NCBI GenBank assembly: GCA_006384855.1
Contig: VCJN01003311.1
Coordinates: 1-64,000, forward strand
Source: Tetraselmis striata
Taxonomy: Eukaryota > Chlorophyta > Chlorodendrophyceae > Chlorodendrales > Chlorodendraceae
Direction of reading: 5' to 3'
DNA length: 64,000 bases
Position numbers and translations under genes: made by a program. The notes below the pieces were generated by a model. It did not search any database. It was not told the DNA's origin and saw only the letters and a program-made list of their open reading frames with translations. Below are positions 21,925-31,879 of this stretch, piece after piece. Within the stretch, counting starts at the first letter, position 1. Every line of letters begins with the position of its first letter.

Positions 21925-22709
21925 GGAGACTAGATCCATTGTCGCTTATTTACAAGCACGGACGGTGCTGCCAGACCTGATCGTCTACGGCCGATATAAT
22001 ATTCACACTAAATTAACATCGGTGCACACCGCCGCACACCGCCGCACACCGCCGCACACCGCTGCGCGCGCACATTCGTCGCACACATTATCCCGGATTC
22101 ACTCGCCGTATCCATTACGCCGTGCTACTTCAACAATAAACATTGCGAAATTACACCGACACAATGCCGCACCGACTAGCTCTTGACAATACGTGCATAT
22201 AAATAGTAGTGGCGCGCTGCTCCTCGCCTCCGATGTGTCGTCGACTGCTGCGGAAGGCGGTCGTCGACTGGGTGTTAGTTTCTCCACCTCGGCCGCCCCC
22301 CCCCCCCCCCCCCCCCGCCCCCCCCCCCCTTCACCGCTCACAGCGCCATGGCCGACCTCGCCCCCCCGGGCAAACGTGGGCGGCGAGCCTTGTTGTCTCG
22401 CGTGTCCGCGCCGCCGGCATCGAGGAGGACGAGAAAGACATGAGGAAACGCGTGACAAGGTGGGCGCGCAACAAAACACTCCATCCTCCACATTAGCACG
22501 CACCCACTCGTGGCTAACTTGTGCCGCGCGCAGGTTCGTCCGGGAGCGCCGTTAAGGCCCACCTCAACGCCAAGGCTTCCACAGTGCCAGCGGCGCAACT
22601 CGTGGTGGCCGAGGAGGCCGCATCCTCAGCCGCTTAAAGGCGAAACGATTGTGGCTTGTTGTGGGTGTCTGGGCACAGGGGGCGTCCCGACGCGAAGGTA
22701 AGGAAGCTC
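21925..22709. other. Possible promoter and unresolved small gene
   Basis: A short triplicate of the 10-mer ACCGCCGCAC occurs at 22025-22058. A TATA-like GCATATAAATAG lies near 22194. Downstream, a frame starting near 22348 (MADLAPPGKRGRR) and a later stretch ending SSAA-stop near 22635 could be exons of a small basic protein, but I cannot build one consistent model. Confidence 0.3.
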
Positions 22710-22931
22710 ATGGCGGCGTCGTCGACGGCACAGCCTCCCGGGGTGGTGAAGACACTGACGGATGACAAGAAGCGGAAGAGGCCAGTGAAGAAACGCCGAG
22801 GTAAGAAACTGACGGTCGCGGAGTCGGAGGCGGAGTCGGAGGCGCAGGCGGAGGCGGAGGCGGAGGCGGAGGCAGCGAGATCGTCGAAGCGGAGGGTCCC
22901 GCGGGCACGCAAGAACAAGAACAAGCAGTAG
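22710..22931 (+). CDS. Small Lys/Arg- and Glu/Ala-rich protein, hypothetical
   Basis: A 73-codon frame from ATG 22710. It starts MAASSTAQPPG and has a strongly basic nuclear-localisation-like run (KKRKRPVKKRRGKK), then an E-A repeat encoded by a (GGAGGC)n-like tract at about 22826-22870, and a basic C-terminus (RKNKNKQ). It may be the last exon of a gene that starts near 22200. The low-complexity composition means the frame could also be chance in GC-rich repeat DNA. No family recognised. Confidence 0.3.
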   Translation: MAASSTAQPPGVVKTLTDDKKRKRPVKKRRGKKLTVAESEAESEAQAEAEAEAEAARSSKRRVPRARKNKNKQ

Positions 22932-23864
22932 CCCCCGCCCCCTTACCCCCCCCCCCCCCCAGGCGGGAGCGGCTGGCGGCGAGGGGGGGCGGGGGGGGGC
23001 GGGGCGGGCGTGGTCCCCCCGCCCCCGCACCCCCCCCCCCCCCCCCCCGGGCCACATCCCCCGATGGCAGCTGTCGCGAATATTGTAATTCAAACATTCT
23101 TCGGCAAACCGCTGCCTGCCCCCGCCCTCCCCCTCGCGAATATTTATGTAACGTGAGCACTCTTTGGCAAAACATGGCAGCCAAACCGCCCATCTGATGA
23201 CCTTTGATCGGACGGCTGGCAGGCCCGTTCAGCAGTACTAGCTATAATGTACACAAAAATCCCCACTTTGGCCGAATAGTACGGCTGAGATTTGCGCTCC
23301 CATGTACTAATAGTCGTAGTTATCCACAGGACCACTCTCCATCGTGCCCCGGTACCGGGTACCGGGTACTCGATACCCGGTACCGGCGTAATAAATATAT
23401 CGCGTACTACCCGGTACTACACGGACAACCTTGTACCTTGTACGTCAGTGCCATGTAACGCTCCACCGGGCTGGTACGACTTCCTCAATGATGACAAAAA
23501 GGATTTATCGCCCGCCGGCAATAACGCCGGATGTACTCGCACGTAACTGGATGGACGTGCCGCCACCAGCAGCAGCCTTCACGGATAAATAATAGTCGCT
23601 AGTAGTAGTGCTTCGTCACCTGTATGTCACATCTGAATCTCACAGTGAAAGCGCAGCGTTCTATTCTCAGAGCAGCAGTGCAGCACCAGTGACCAAGCAC
23701 CATGTACTGCGGAGCATGAGCGCAGCAGCTCCCTTTAGCGGGACATCCATATAACAGTATCAAGCCCCCTCCCCCCCCCCCCCCCCCCCTCCTCACGTCT
23801 CAGTAGTGCAGCTGCACCAACGGCCAGCATGCACTCCCTTCGGTTTACTGTTGGCTGGCAAACG
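22932..23864. other. Spacer left of the copia element
   Basis: It contains C/G runs at 22947-22961, about 22987-23003, 23030-23048 and 23770-23789. A KpnI-like palindromic cluster of GGTACCGGGTACC units is present at about 23350-23385. No supported gene. Confidence 0.45.
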
Positions 23865-24191
23865 TGTAGGAGCATGCACTATGACAGGTTGTTCCGGAGC
23901 TGGACGACTTGTATTACATCAAACATGTCGACTGTTGATGGCTGATGACTGCTGATTGCGCGCGCCGCGCGCAAATACGAGACTTAGTGATTTGATTAGC
24001 GCACTCCTAGACTTCAGTGCGAGTTTCACTATTAGCGGCACGCAGCGCGCTCGGCCGCGCCTAGGCTCAGCCCCGCGTTGCTGCTCTTGTCACTTCTTCT
24101 GTCCCAGCAGCTTGGTCCGGCCAGCTGCTCCACCACCATCTTTCTCCGGGCAAGCACGCACACAAACACGTCTCAGGGACTTGTCCGTTTA
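23865..24191 (+). repeat. copia 5' LTR
   Basis: 327 bp, starting TGTAGGAGCATGCACTA and ending CCGTTTA. The 3' LTR matches with roughly 15% differences and small indels, so the insertion is not recent. Confidence 0.9.
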
Positions 24192-24203
24192 GGTTATGGG
24201 CCC
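24192..24203 (+). promoter_or_regulatory. copia primer-binding site (half-tRNA iMet type)
   Basis: GGTTATGGGCCC immediately after the 5' LTR is complementary to the anticodon stem-loop of initiator tRNA-Met of the plant/animal type (GGGCCCAUAACCC). Priming from the anticodon region of a cleaved iMet tRNA is known for Drosophila copia and some relatives, in contrast to the usual 3'-end priming. Confidence 0.75.
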
Positions 24204-24984
24204 TCATTATCACACATTCGTGTGCAAAGATATTTGAATCATCGACTCTGCTCCGAGCAAGCGATACTTGCCTCCGGGGCAAAAGCAAACCACTAGAGAA
24301 ACACACATTAGACATACCACTGTGCTGAGCTTAGTAGTTTTCGAAATTTTTCGAACAATCACTATCTCGAATTCGAATCGCTGTAACTCCACAGAGGCGA
24401 CCGGAAACTTTTTGGGATCTCTCTGGTCTATTGGAGCGGGAGACAGGGCCAGTCGGAGCTGCGTCGCACGCAACGGCGGACGCACTTACAGGTACCGGAC
24501 CTGGAAGGTTGCGAAGCACTTACATGTGTCGGAGTGGCACACAACATATCTTTCAGTTGGATCCTTTGCCTACATGCCTGCATGACAACACCTCCTTTTG
24601 GATCTATCAGCACCATGGCCGACTCACATCCTCCCGGGTTTCCCGGCCTCGAAACGAGCGATGAACAACACGCCGAGACTCGTCACGTCATACCGGCGAC
24701 TCGACAAAGCCTCCTGGAGACTGTTGGAATCTGCCCGATACCCTAGCTCCAGCCGATACCCTAGCACCGGCCGGGCACATATCGCGCGCGCCTTTGCACG
24801 CGCGCGCCTGTCTCCCGGCCCGCCGGGCGCTCCGCTCTCACTCTCTTCCTGCCCACAGTCCCCGCAACCGGACTCGAGCCGGACCGCAGCTATCAGCACT
24901 GCGCTTTGGCTTAAGAACCGCCGTGTGGTACTAGCGTCGGGCAGCTCTGATCAGCGAGGGGTTCCATTCTCATTGTTGACACGC

Positions 24985-27146
24985 GGCGCAGAGGACACGC
25001 ACATTGATAGAGCCAAAGTATTCGGCTGCAAGGCCATTGTCAAGGTCCCTGGTGGAACTCGCAGGAAGCTTGGTGCTAAAGCATGGCAAGGCGTTCTTGT
25101 GGGCTACCCTGGCACCTCACCTGGCTATCTCGCTCTGAACCCAGCCACCGGACGCATCACTGTGAGCGTACATGTGCAGTTCATCGAGGATGATAGCGGC
25201 TTCATCGCCGATCCGAACATTGACAGCTCCATCGTGCTGGAGGCAGGTGCTGATGACATGTGTGACATCGAAACATATGACCAACTCGATGATGCACTGA
25301 TGCACCGGCTCATGATGATGCTCGCAAAACACTGCCGGTGGACACACCTGATCAGCCCAGCTTCGAACCGGAGGCTCGCCCAACCAGAGTCCGTCGCCCA
25401 TCTGCCAGATTCGCCATGATTGCACAAGCACCATCAGACAGTGTATGCTTGGAAAGCCATGCCGATGACTTCGCCATCGACTGCGCCAGCTATCCTCCTC
25501 ATCTGTCCCCACCTTGTGCCAGTTGTTCTATTAGTAGTTGTTGTACCAGTAGTTGTAGTACCAGTTGCTCTATCTACTCAGTGCAGTGGATGTGCCCACC
25601 CCGCGCACATACAAGGAGGCCATGAGTCCGCTTTCCGCCCGTTGTGGGAACTCTCCATCCATACAGAATGGGATGGCATGGTGGCTAATCATACCTGGGA
25701 ACTGGTGTACGCTCCCGCGGGTGCCAACATCCTCCCTAGCCAATGGGTTCTCAAGGCCAAGGCTGCTCCTGATGGCACTCTGGATAAGGCCAAGTCCATG
25801 GCTGTGGTCTGCGGCAATCACGAAGCCAAAGGGGGGCACAAAGGATCAGACTACGCGCCCGTCATTTGCATATCTAGCATACGGTTTTCTTCACCATCGT
25901 AGCAGTTATGCAACTTTACTTTCGATAGCTCGAGGCCATGGCGGCCGCCTACCTCAACGCTCCTATCCCGGATAACGAGCGCGTCTACATGCGCCAGCTC
26001 GAGGGTTTCGACGACGGCACCGGTCGTGTGTATCGACTATTCAAGTGCCTCTACGGCCTCCGCAAGTCCGGCCGGTATTGGGCAGAACTTCTGTCCAAAA
26101 GGCTCATCAACGAAGGTCGGACTCGTTGTCGCGCCGACCCGTGCGTGTTCGTGTATCGTGCTCCTCGCATCTTCGCGATACTCGGCGTCTACGTTGACGA
26201 CATGCATATGCCACTCGCCGGCAACGACGACCCCTGGATAGATGAATTCGAAGCTTGTTTGAGCGCTCGTTTCAAGGTGAAGTGTCAGCAGAACGACAAA
26301 CCATATGGGTTATCTATCGGTATGTCTATCGACTACGATCGACCGAACCATCGCGTCACGCTCACGCAGACAACCTACATCGCCGAGATTCTCGATCGCT
26401 TCGGCATGTCTGACTGCAAATCGGCGGACGTACCCATGGTTGCGGACTTCTACAAGCACTCCACCGCCACAGTCAGCGCATCCCCTCTGCTCGACGACGC
26501 GGAACGCTCCCGATTTGTGGAGTTTTTGGGCTGCCTGCTATACGTCAGCACCTGCACTCGGCCAGACATTACCACGGCGCTCAGCGTGCTCGGCGGCGTG
26601 CAGAAGCAGCCTCGCACTATGCACATGCCCTGAAGCGAGTGCTTCGGGATCTCAAAGGTACTTGCACTCCGACATCACACTCCGCGTGAAGTCAGCCGAC
26701 AGGCTGTGTTTGGTAGGATACGCGGACGCATCGGACCTCCTATAGCGTCGCTCGCGTGGCGGCTACGTTTTCTACCTCGGCGATTACGGTGCGTGCAGCT
26801 ACAAATCGGCACTGATGCCAACAACGATGCAGGAGCCCGGGGGGGTGGTATCGCGCAGTCAACCGTCGACGCTGAGACAGTGGCACTGGCACATGCTGTC
26901 AAGGACGGCATTCACCCCAAAATGCTCGTCTCCGAGATACTTGACTCCGACGTCCAGCCGCTTTTGATGATGGAAGACGATCATGGCGCCACCAGCTACG
27001 CGACAACGGCCATCATCAGTGAGCGCACCAAACACATAGACTTGCGTTGGCATTTTGTGAACGATTGCGTCGAGGTAGGCACAGTCATGGTTCAATACAT
27101 CGCGACGGACCTCAACACGGTAGACAAGATGACAACCCCCCCCCCC
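24985..27146 (+). pseudogene. copia pol remnant: integrase C-terminus, reverse transcriptase, RNase H
   Basis: The frame to 25419 contains the integrase C-terminal motif KVFGCKAIVKV...GVLVGYPGTSPGYL. Reverse transcriptase follows in pieces: WELVYAPAGANILPSQWVLK (about 25695-25760), then after a stop and frameshift AAYLNAPIPDNERVYM, LFKCLYGLRKSGRYW and the active site YVDDM (26190-26204), ending in RPDITTALSVL. RNase H motifs appear from about 26715 (GYADASD) and in ARGGGIAQSTVDAETVALA, ending TKHIDLRWHFVNDCV and a tail at TDLNTVDKM. Frames change at least four times, and a 25-nt C run (27137-27161) follows directly. Clearly a dead copy. Confidence 0.92.
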
Positions 27147-27282
27147 CCCCCCCCCCCCCCGCCTGGCCCACGCAAAGCACGCCCGGTCGGCAACGGGCGG
27201 GTGACCTGTCAAGAACACTCCGAACTGAGCGATGATACACGGGTTCCGTTTTTCGGAGCCCCGGTGTATCCTCAAGGGGGGT

Positions 27283-27612
27283 TGTTGGAGAATGCACTAC
27301 GACAGGCTGTTCCGGAGCCGGGCGACATATATTACATCAAACCTGTCGACTGTTGATGGCTTATGGCTGATGATTAGATTGTGCGTGCCGCACGCTAATC
27401 CGAGACTTAGTGATTGGATTAGCGCCCTCCCAGACTTCAGTGCGAGTTTCACTATTAGCGGCACGCAGCGCTCTTGGCCGCGCCTAGGCTCAGCCCCGCG
27501 TTGCTGCTCTTGTCACTTCTTCTGTCCCAGGAACTTGGTCCGGTCAGCTGCTCCTTTACCATCTGACTTGCTCCGGGCAAGCACGCACACGTCTTTGGGA
27601 CTGGTCTGTTTA
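27283..27612 (+). repeat. copia 3' LTR
   Basis: 330 bp, starting TGTTGGAGAATGCACTAC and ending CTGTTTA, followed by the AAACG target duplication. Its TGTTGGAG start is typical of copia LTRs. Confidence 0.9.
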
Positions 27613-27617
27613 AAACG

Positions 27618-28761
27618 TGCAGGAGGTCCGAGCGGGGCCTTAAACATCATGGCCAACAAGGCGAGATACCCTTCCACTGCACCCCCCTCCCGTCCCTCCA
27701 GTCACGTTAGCGGCTCTATGGGGGGCCACTGCGCACGCAAGACGCCCCTCGCCAACAGCCGGCCGTGTGCTGCGTCGCGGCCAGAGTTGCTCTGCGAGCC
27801 ATGCGTTTACCTGGCCGCAGTGCACGCTGGGCACGCGCACAAATCCTCGCGGCGGCGCCTCTGGTTGTGCTCCTTCCGGGTGGGCTCGCCAAGAGGGGCG
27901 ATATGGCTCAACATGTTCGGCTTCGATGCACAATTACCAATCGTGGGTAGTAGCTTTCAGCCGAGGGCGAGTGACAGTGGTGCGCAGAGGCCAGCGGAGC
28001 CGAGATCCCCCCCCCCCGCCCGCGCCTTCACATGGATTAAGACTCTGCACCTTTTACTACGTGACTTGGCGCTACTACCGCTTCGTCAACCTGCATTTCC
28101 CTACGCTATTCCCGGGCAAAATGAGGCACATATCTGAAATGTTCTAAACTAATTTCTAAATCTTCCTCCTTCCCAGATTCAACCACTTTCTAGCTGCATG
28201 TACGTGTTATTGCACATGAACGGGGGGTTACTAAGCTAGTTCACGTGTTGCTGTGCCCCTTCGTGTGCAGCACGAGCAGACATAAAAGCTGAGCCAGCCC
28301 GCGATCTTCCAGTTTCGCTGTGTTCCACACTACGCCCCTCTTTCTCCGCTTATATCCTCCACTTTACTACAGTCGTCAAAAGTAATGAACGGGGTTTTTA
28401 CAAGTGTACAACCGCTGTTTCAACAGTTCTAGTGCCCCGCGCGGTACAGCGAGCCATCCTGTACCGGGTATAGCGACTATGTAACAAAACAACAGCGATA
28501 TTGTCACTTTCGGGCTGCGGCCTGGGTGTAAGCGGCGCCGCTTGTACGCGCGCACGGCCGTGCGCAGTAGGTTCGATTCGCCGTCGGCACAGTTCCTCGT
28601 AGTGAGGCTTGCCCGCCGTGCGCGAACCACGGTGCGCGGACTTAGCGCGGACTTAGCGGGTGCGACTAAGTACCGCGCACAGTTTACAATCACACTATGA
28701 CCCTACTAAGCAGCGCTTCGGGCCGGGGATTTGTGGAGGTGCCCCTACCTCTTGGGTTGAG
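27618..28761. other. Right flank of the copia element, no supported gene
   Basis: A plus-strand open frame across 27649-28137 (starting MANKARYPST) has no recognisable motif. A CATAAAAGC TATA-like string lies near 28281, and short palindromic CG-rich strings occur. This is probably part of an older element into which copia inserted. Confidence 0.35.
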
Positions 28762-29152
28762 CCTCGTGCGGGATGCGGGCCGCTTTCAGCCGGCTTGTAG
28801 TGTTGATCTTTCAGGTCTGCTTTTAGCGGTAGATTTGTTAAAAAGAAATTAAAGAGCAGTATTAATTTTTGAACAGATCAAATATACAAGCCGTGTGAAA
28901 GCGGGCCGCTGAATACTGGTGTGCATTACAAAAAGGCCAGTAACAAACCCACCGCTAAAAGCAGTTTTTTTTCCGCCCCCGGGACAGGACTGGCACCAGT
29001 GAAACCCTTGCAGCGTCTCTACTACGACGGCCGTTTAGGCAGGCACCCAGTTACGGAAAGCCCTGGGCGGTAGGCGACGCTAAAAGCAGTATTATTAAAA
29101 GATCAGCACTACGGTACAAGCCGCCTAAAAGCGGCCCGCATCCCGCACGAGG
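28762..29152. mobile_element. 391-bp MITE with ~65-bp terminal inverted repeats
   Basis: The left end CCTCGTGCGGGATGCGGGCC and the right end are perfect inverted copies over the first 20+ bp. Complementarity extends with gaps to about 68 bp (GGCTTGTA, TGTTGATCTTT, CTGCTTTTAGCG). There is no ORF, and I see no clear target duplication. Related fragments occur at about 29930-29995, 37040-37250 and 54860-54955. Confidence 0.85.
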
Positions 29153-30369
29153 GCGCCGGTCGGGCCGGTCGTCAGGTCTACGGGGCGGGCACGGCGCGAA
29201 CGCCAAGCCCGCCGCGTGTACCCGGAACCGGACGCCGGACGCCGTCGTTCGACCGTCGCCCGTACCGTCGCCCGTCCGTCGACGGACGCCGGGCTCCGTG
29301 TCGGCGGACGCAGGGCTGTATGTGTGAGTGACGCGAGGCGGCTACACCCTTCTACGGGTACCCTGTGTACTAATCCTTACACCATAATCAGCAGTAAAAA
29401 CGCGCTGCGGTACCGCGTTATTTTGGCGTATCAGACGAATATCAAGCGTGCCTGGGCTAGAATACACGCGCGTCCATTCAGAAACAAGCCGAACTCGAAG
29501 CAGTACTGTCGAACCAAACGATCGAATACCGAACGCATAACGGTCCATTGACGAAGATGCAGCAAGCGAGGACAGAGGAGGAGGAGGAGGAGGAGGACGC
29601 CTCAGATTTCGTTACACACGCGGTGAAGCCGTTAGTTCTTCGCTCACACTGCGGGCAATTTCGGATCGCCTCCTCCGTTTTCTCCGATCAACCCAAGAGG
29701 TAGGGGAAAATACTGCGCGCGAATACTGCGATTTTTGCGCAGCATTTTCTTGCTAACCGGCAGTTTCCTAGGTCTTTCCTCCCAAGGAAACCCTACAGTT
29801 TCAGAGTAGTCGCCAGGGCATAGACACAGCCTAGATAATCCTGGATGTACATACGCCGCATACATGCGACAACTAAAATAACTACAACGCATTATTATTT
29901 GCATCCGCCGGTGGTAGTACAATCCTGCTAGTACCAGTACTTGTGTGAATTACAAAAAGGCCAGCAGTAAGAAATAAACCGCTGCTAAATAAATGTCAGG
30001 AGGTAGCTCGTGATAGCCGCGCTCTATCAAAAGCGCGGACGATCCGTGGATGACACACTGCGAGAGTGTATCGTATATATATCGTGAGAATATCTCCTCA
30101 TTCTATCCCCCTGAAAGATAGGTGAAGCGGTTGGCATTGTTAGTTGGCCACGGTATTATGTGACACTGTTAGTTGGTCACATCATGGTTTTCGTGATATG
30201 ACAATGTTAGTTGGTCATATCATATCGTTTGTAATGCGTGACATCAGCGAACCGAGCCACACGGGGATTCGATCCGTGGACTCCGCGCTTTAATAAATGT
30301 CACCCGCAAAACGCACCAGGCATTGAATAGTACTCACATGGGGATTTGTGTGGTATGTAGTCGCTATTT
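29153..30369. other. Spacer with MITE fragment and a short triplicate
   Basis: A MITE-related fragment (TACAAAAAGGCCAG, ACCGCTGCTAAATAAA) lies at 29940-29995. Three copies of TGTTAGTTGGYCA occur at about 30138, 30168 and 30203. A (GAG)n tract is at 29575-29595. No gene is supported. Confidence 0.45.
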
Positions 30370-30564
30370 GTCATATTGAGAATTATATATAGAGGTTTGA
30401 ATTGCACGGGGCTAAGTACGACGGGTGTTACCCGACGCGTTACAATTCCGCCATACGCGGCTAGTACGCTGCTGCCGTGTGCCCACGTCCATCCCTCACC
30501 CCGATATGACGCCCCGCGACGCGGCGGTGTCTCCACATTCTGCCTTTGCGCCAGCTTCCAGCTA
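30370..30564 (+). repeat. DIRS copy 2 repeat A1
   Basis: It begins TCATATTGAGAATTATA and is matched by 36733-36922 with a few substitutions and small deletions (a TATA, a CG and a CTAG are missing from the second copy). Confidence 0.9.
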
Positions 30565-30677
30565 GCTAGCGCTACGGCATCGAGACTCTCGCAGTCTCGT
30601 AAGGTGACACACGATCTCACAACGACGTTCGACGCCAGCCGCTCGCCGCGACTGCAATAACAACATCATGCCGTACT

Positions 30678-31672
30678 ATGGGCAACACACGGTTGCCTGA
30701 CGACCTGTACGTTTCGGAGGGGTGCGGTGGAGGCAACGCCGCGAGTTCGACGACTGACACCGCTAGCCTCACAACGCTGGTGCGGCGGATGCTGCTGCGA
30801 CTCGACGAGCTAGACTCCCGCACCTCTTCCATTCAACAACCACCTCCACAGAAACCTATTCCCGCGACGCCAGCCATCGGCCTCGAGGGTGAAGACGAGG
30901 AGGACGACCCTCCCCCCGGTTTCCATGCAAAATCTCCAGGCCACGCGGCGTTCCTCGACCCGCGCGACTGGATCGACTACCTGCCGCGGGCATACGCCGA
31001 GTCTATGCCCCCTGTAGGACTCACCAACCCCGGGCTGTGGAACCCACGCAACGACGAGTGGGACCGCTACCTCACCGACGAGAAGAAGCACGCGACGCGC
31101 GACGAGTATCGCCACATGCTGTGCTATGGAGTCTTTACCGGCGCCGCGCACGCGTCGCTCACGGACGCTGTGGCAACGCTTCGCGCGAAAACGCCACCGC
31201 TCGCGACACCGCGGACGCCAACGACCGACTCGACTCCGCGATTCGGACGATCGCGACGTGCGGGCAGGCTGCTGAAGACCGGCTCGCCTACCTCCGGCGT
31301 TTCAAGTGCAAGAAGGCGCTTACCGGCGAGGAGCGAGTCGCCGAGCGCCTCGTCTACTCCCGCTTCTTCGACACCACCGTCGCCGAGCGCTCCAGAAATG
31401 GCGTCGACGGCCTCCTCAACGCCTTGGACGACAAAGGACTCGAGGTCAGCCTCCACCAGGCGGCCAAGGCCCAGGCCGCCGCGCAGTTCAAGGGCAAGGG
31501 AGGCGGCAGCGGCAACATCCGCATCAAGGAGCAAGAGCGCGCAGAACACGCAGACCGCGCCACAAAGGAGAGGGCGGACAAAAACAAGGACAAAGACAAG
31601 ATCAAGGGCAAGCCTCAGCCCGGCACCCCTGCGAGGAAGACTACTACCCCGCAAACCGAGGAGCAGAACTGA
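30678..31672 (+). pseudogene. DIRS copy 2 gag-like ORF
   Basis: It starts MGNTRLPDDLYVSEG after A1. The first ~170 codons (to about 31180) include WIDYLPRAYAESM and DEYRHMLCYGVFTGAAHASL. The sequence then shifts to a neighbouring frame (ENATARDTADANDRLDSAIR, RFFDTTVAERSRNGVDGL) and ends in a lysine-rich, disordered tail with a stop at 31672. A single frameshift near 31183 separates the halves. Its position before pol fits the capsid-like first ORF of DIRS elements; no zinc knuckle is visible. Confidence 0.7.
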
Positions 31673-31879
31673 CGGTGTCACCCCCCCTGAGTGCCCCGCT
31701 GTTCCGAGTCATGCTACCCAAGTTAAAGCTACATGCGACACCGCGTGCGGCGGCAATGGCAAGACATCTGGGCGAGCGATCAAGTCCTACGGTGGATCTA
31801 GGAGGGCGTCCGGACCCCCTTCAAGCACAACCGCCCCTCAACCAACTTCCACAACGGCATCAGCATGCATGACGCTGCC

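Larger units (their letters stand above)
23865..27612 (+). mobile_element. Ty1/copia-type LTR retrotransposon, internally deleted
   Basis: Two LTRs (23865-24191, 327 bp, and 27283-27612, 330 bp) flank degenerate pol sequence, and the 5-bp target duplication AAACG lies at 23860-23864 and 27613-27617. LTRs begin TGT. They end TTTA rather than the usual CA. A purine run (AAGGGGGG) directly precedes the 3' LTR. Gag, protease and the integrase core are missing; the coding part starts in the integrase C-terminus. The overall order (integrase before reverse transcriptase) and motifs identify Ty1/copia. The structure resembles Volvox Osser-type elements, but that link is only suggested. Confidence 0.93.

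Noticed and set aside
27232-28137. 301-codon plus-strand ORF overlapping the copia 3' LTR
   Set aside because: Its first half is LTR sequence and its second half has no recognisable motif; it does not fit either the element or a host gene.
30250-30290. tRNA-like B-box (GGGATTCGATCCGTG)
   Set aside because: The stem-loop geometry does not give a 7-nt T loop with a 5-bp stem, and no A box or acceptor stem is found at proper spacing.
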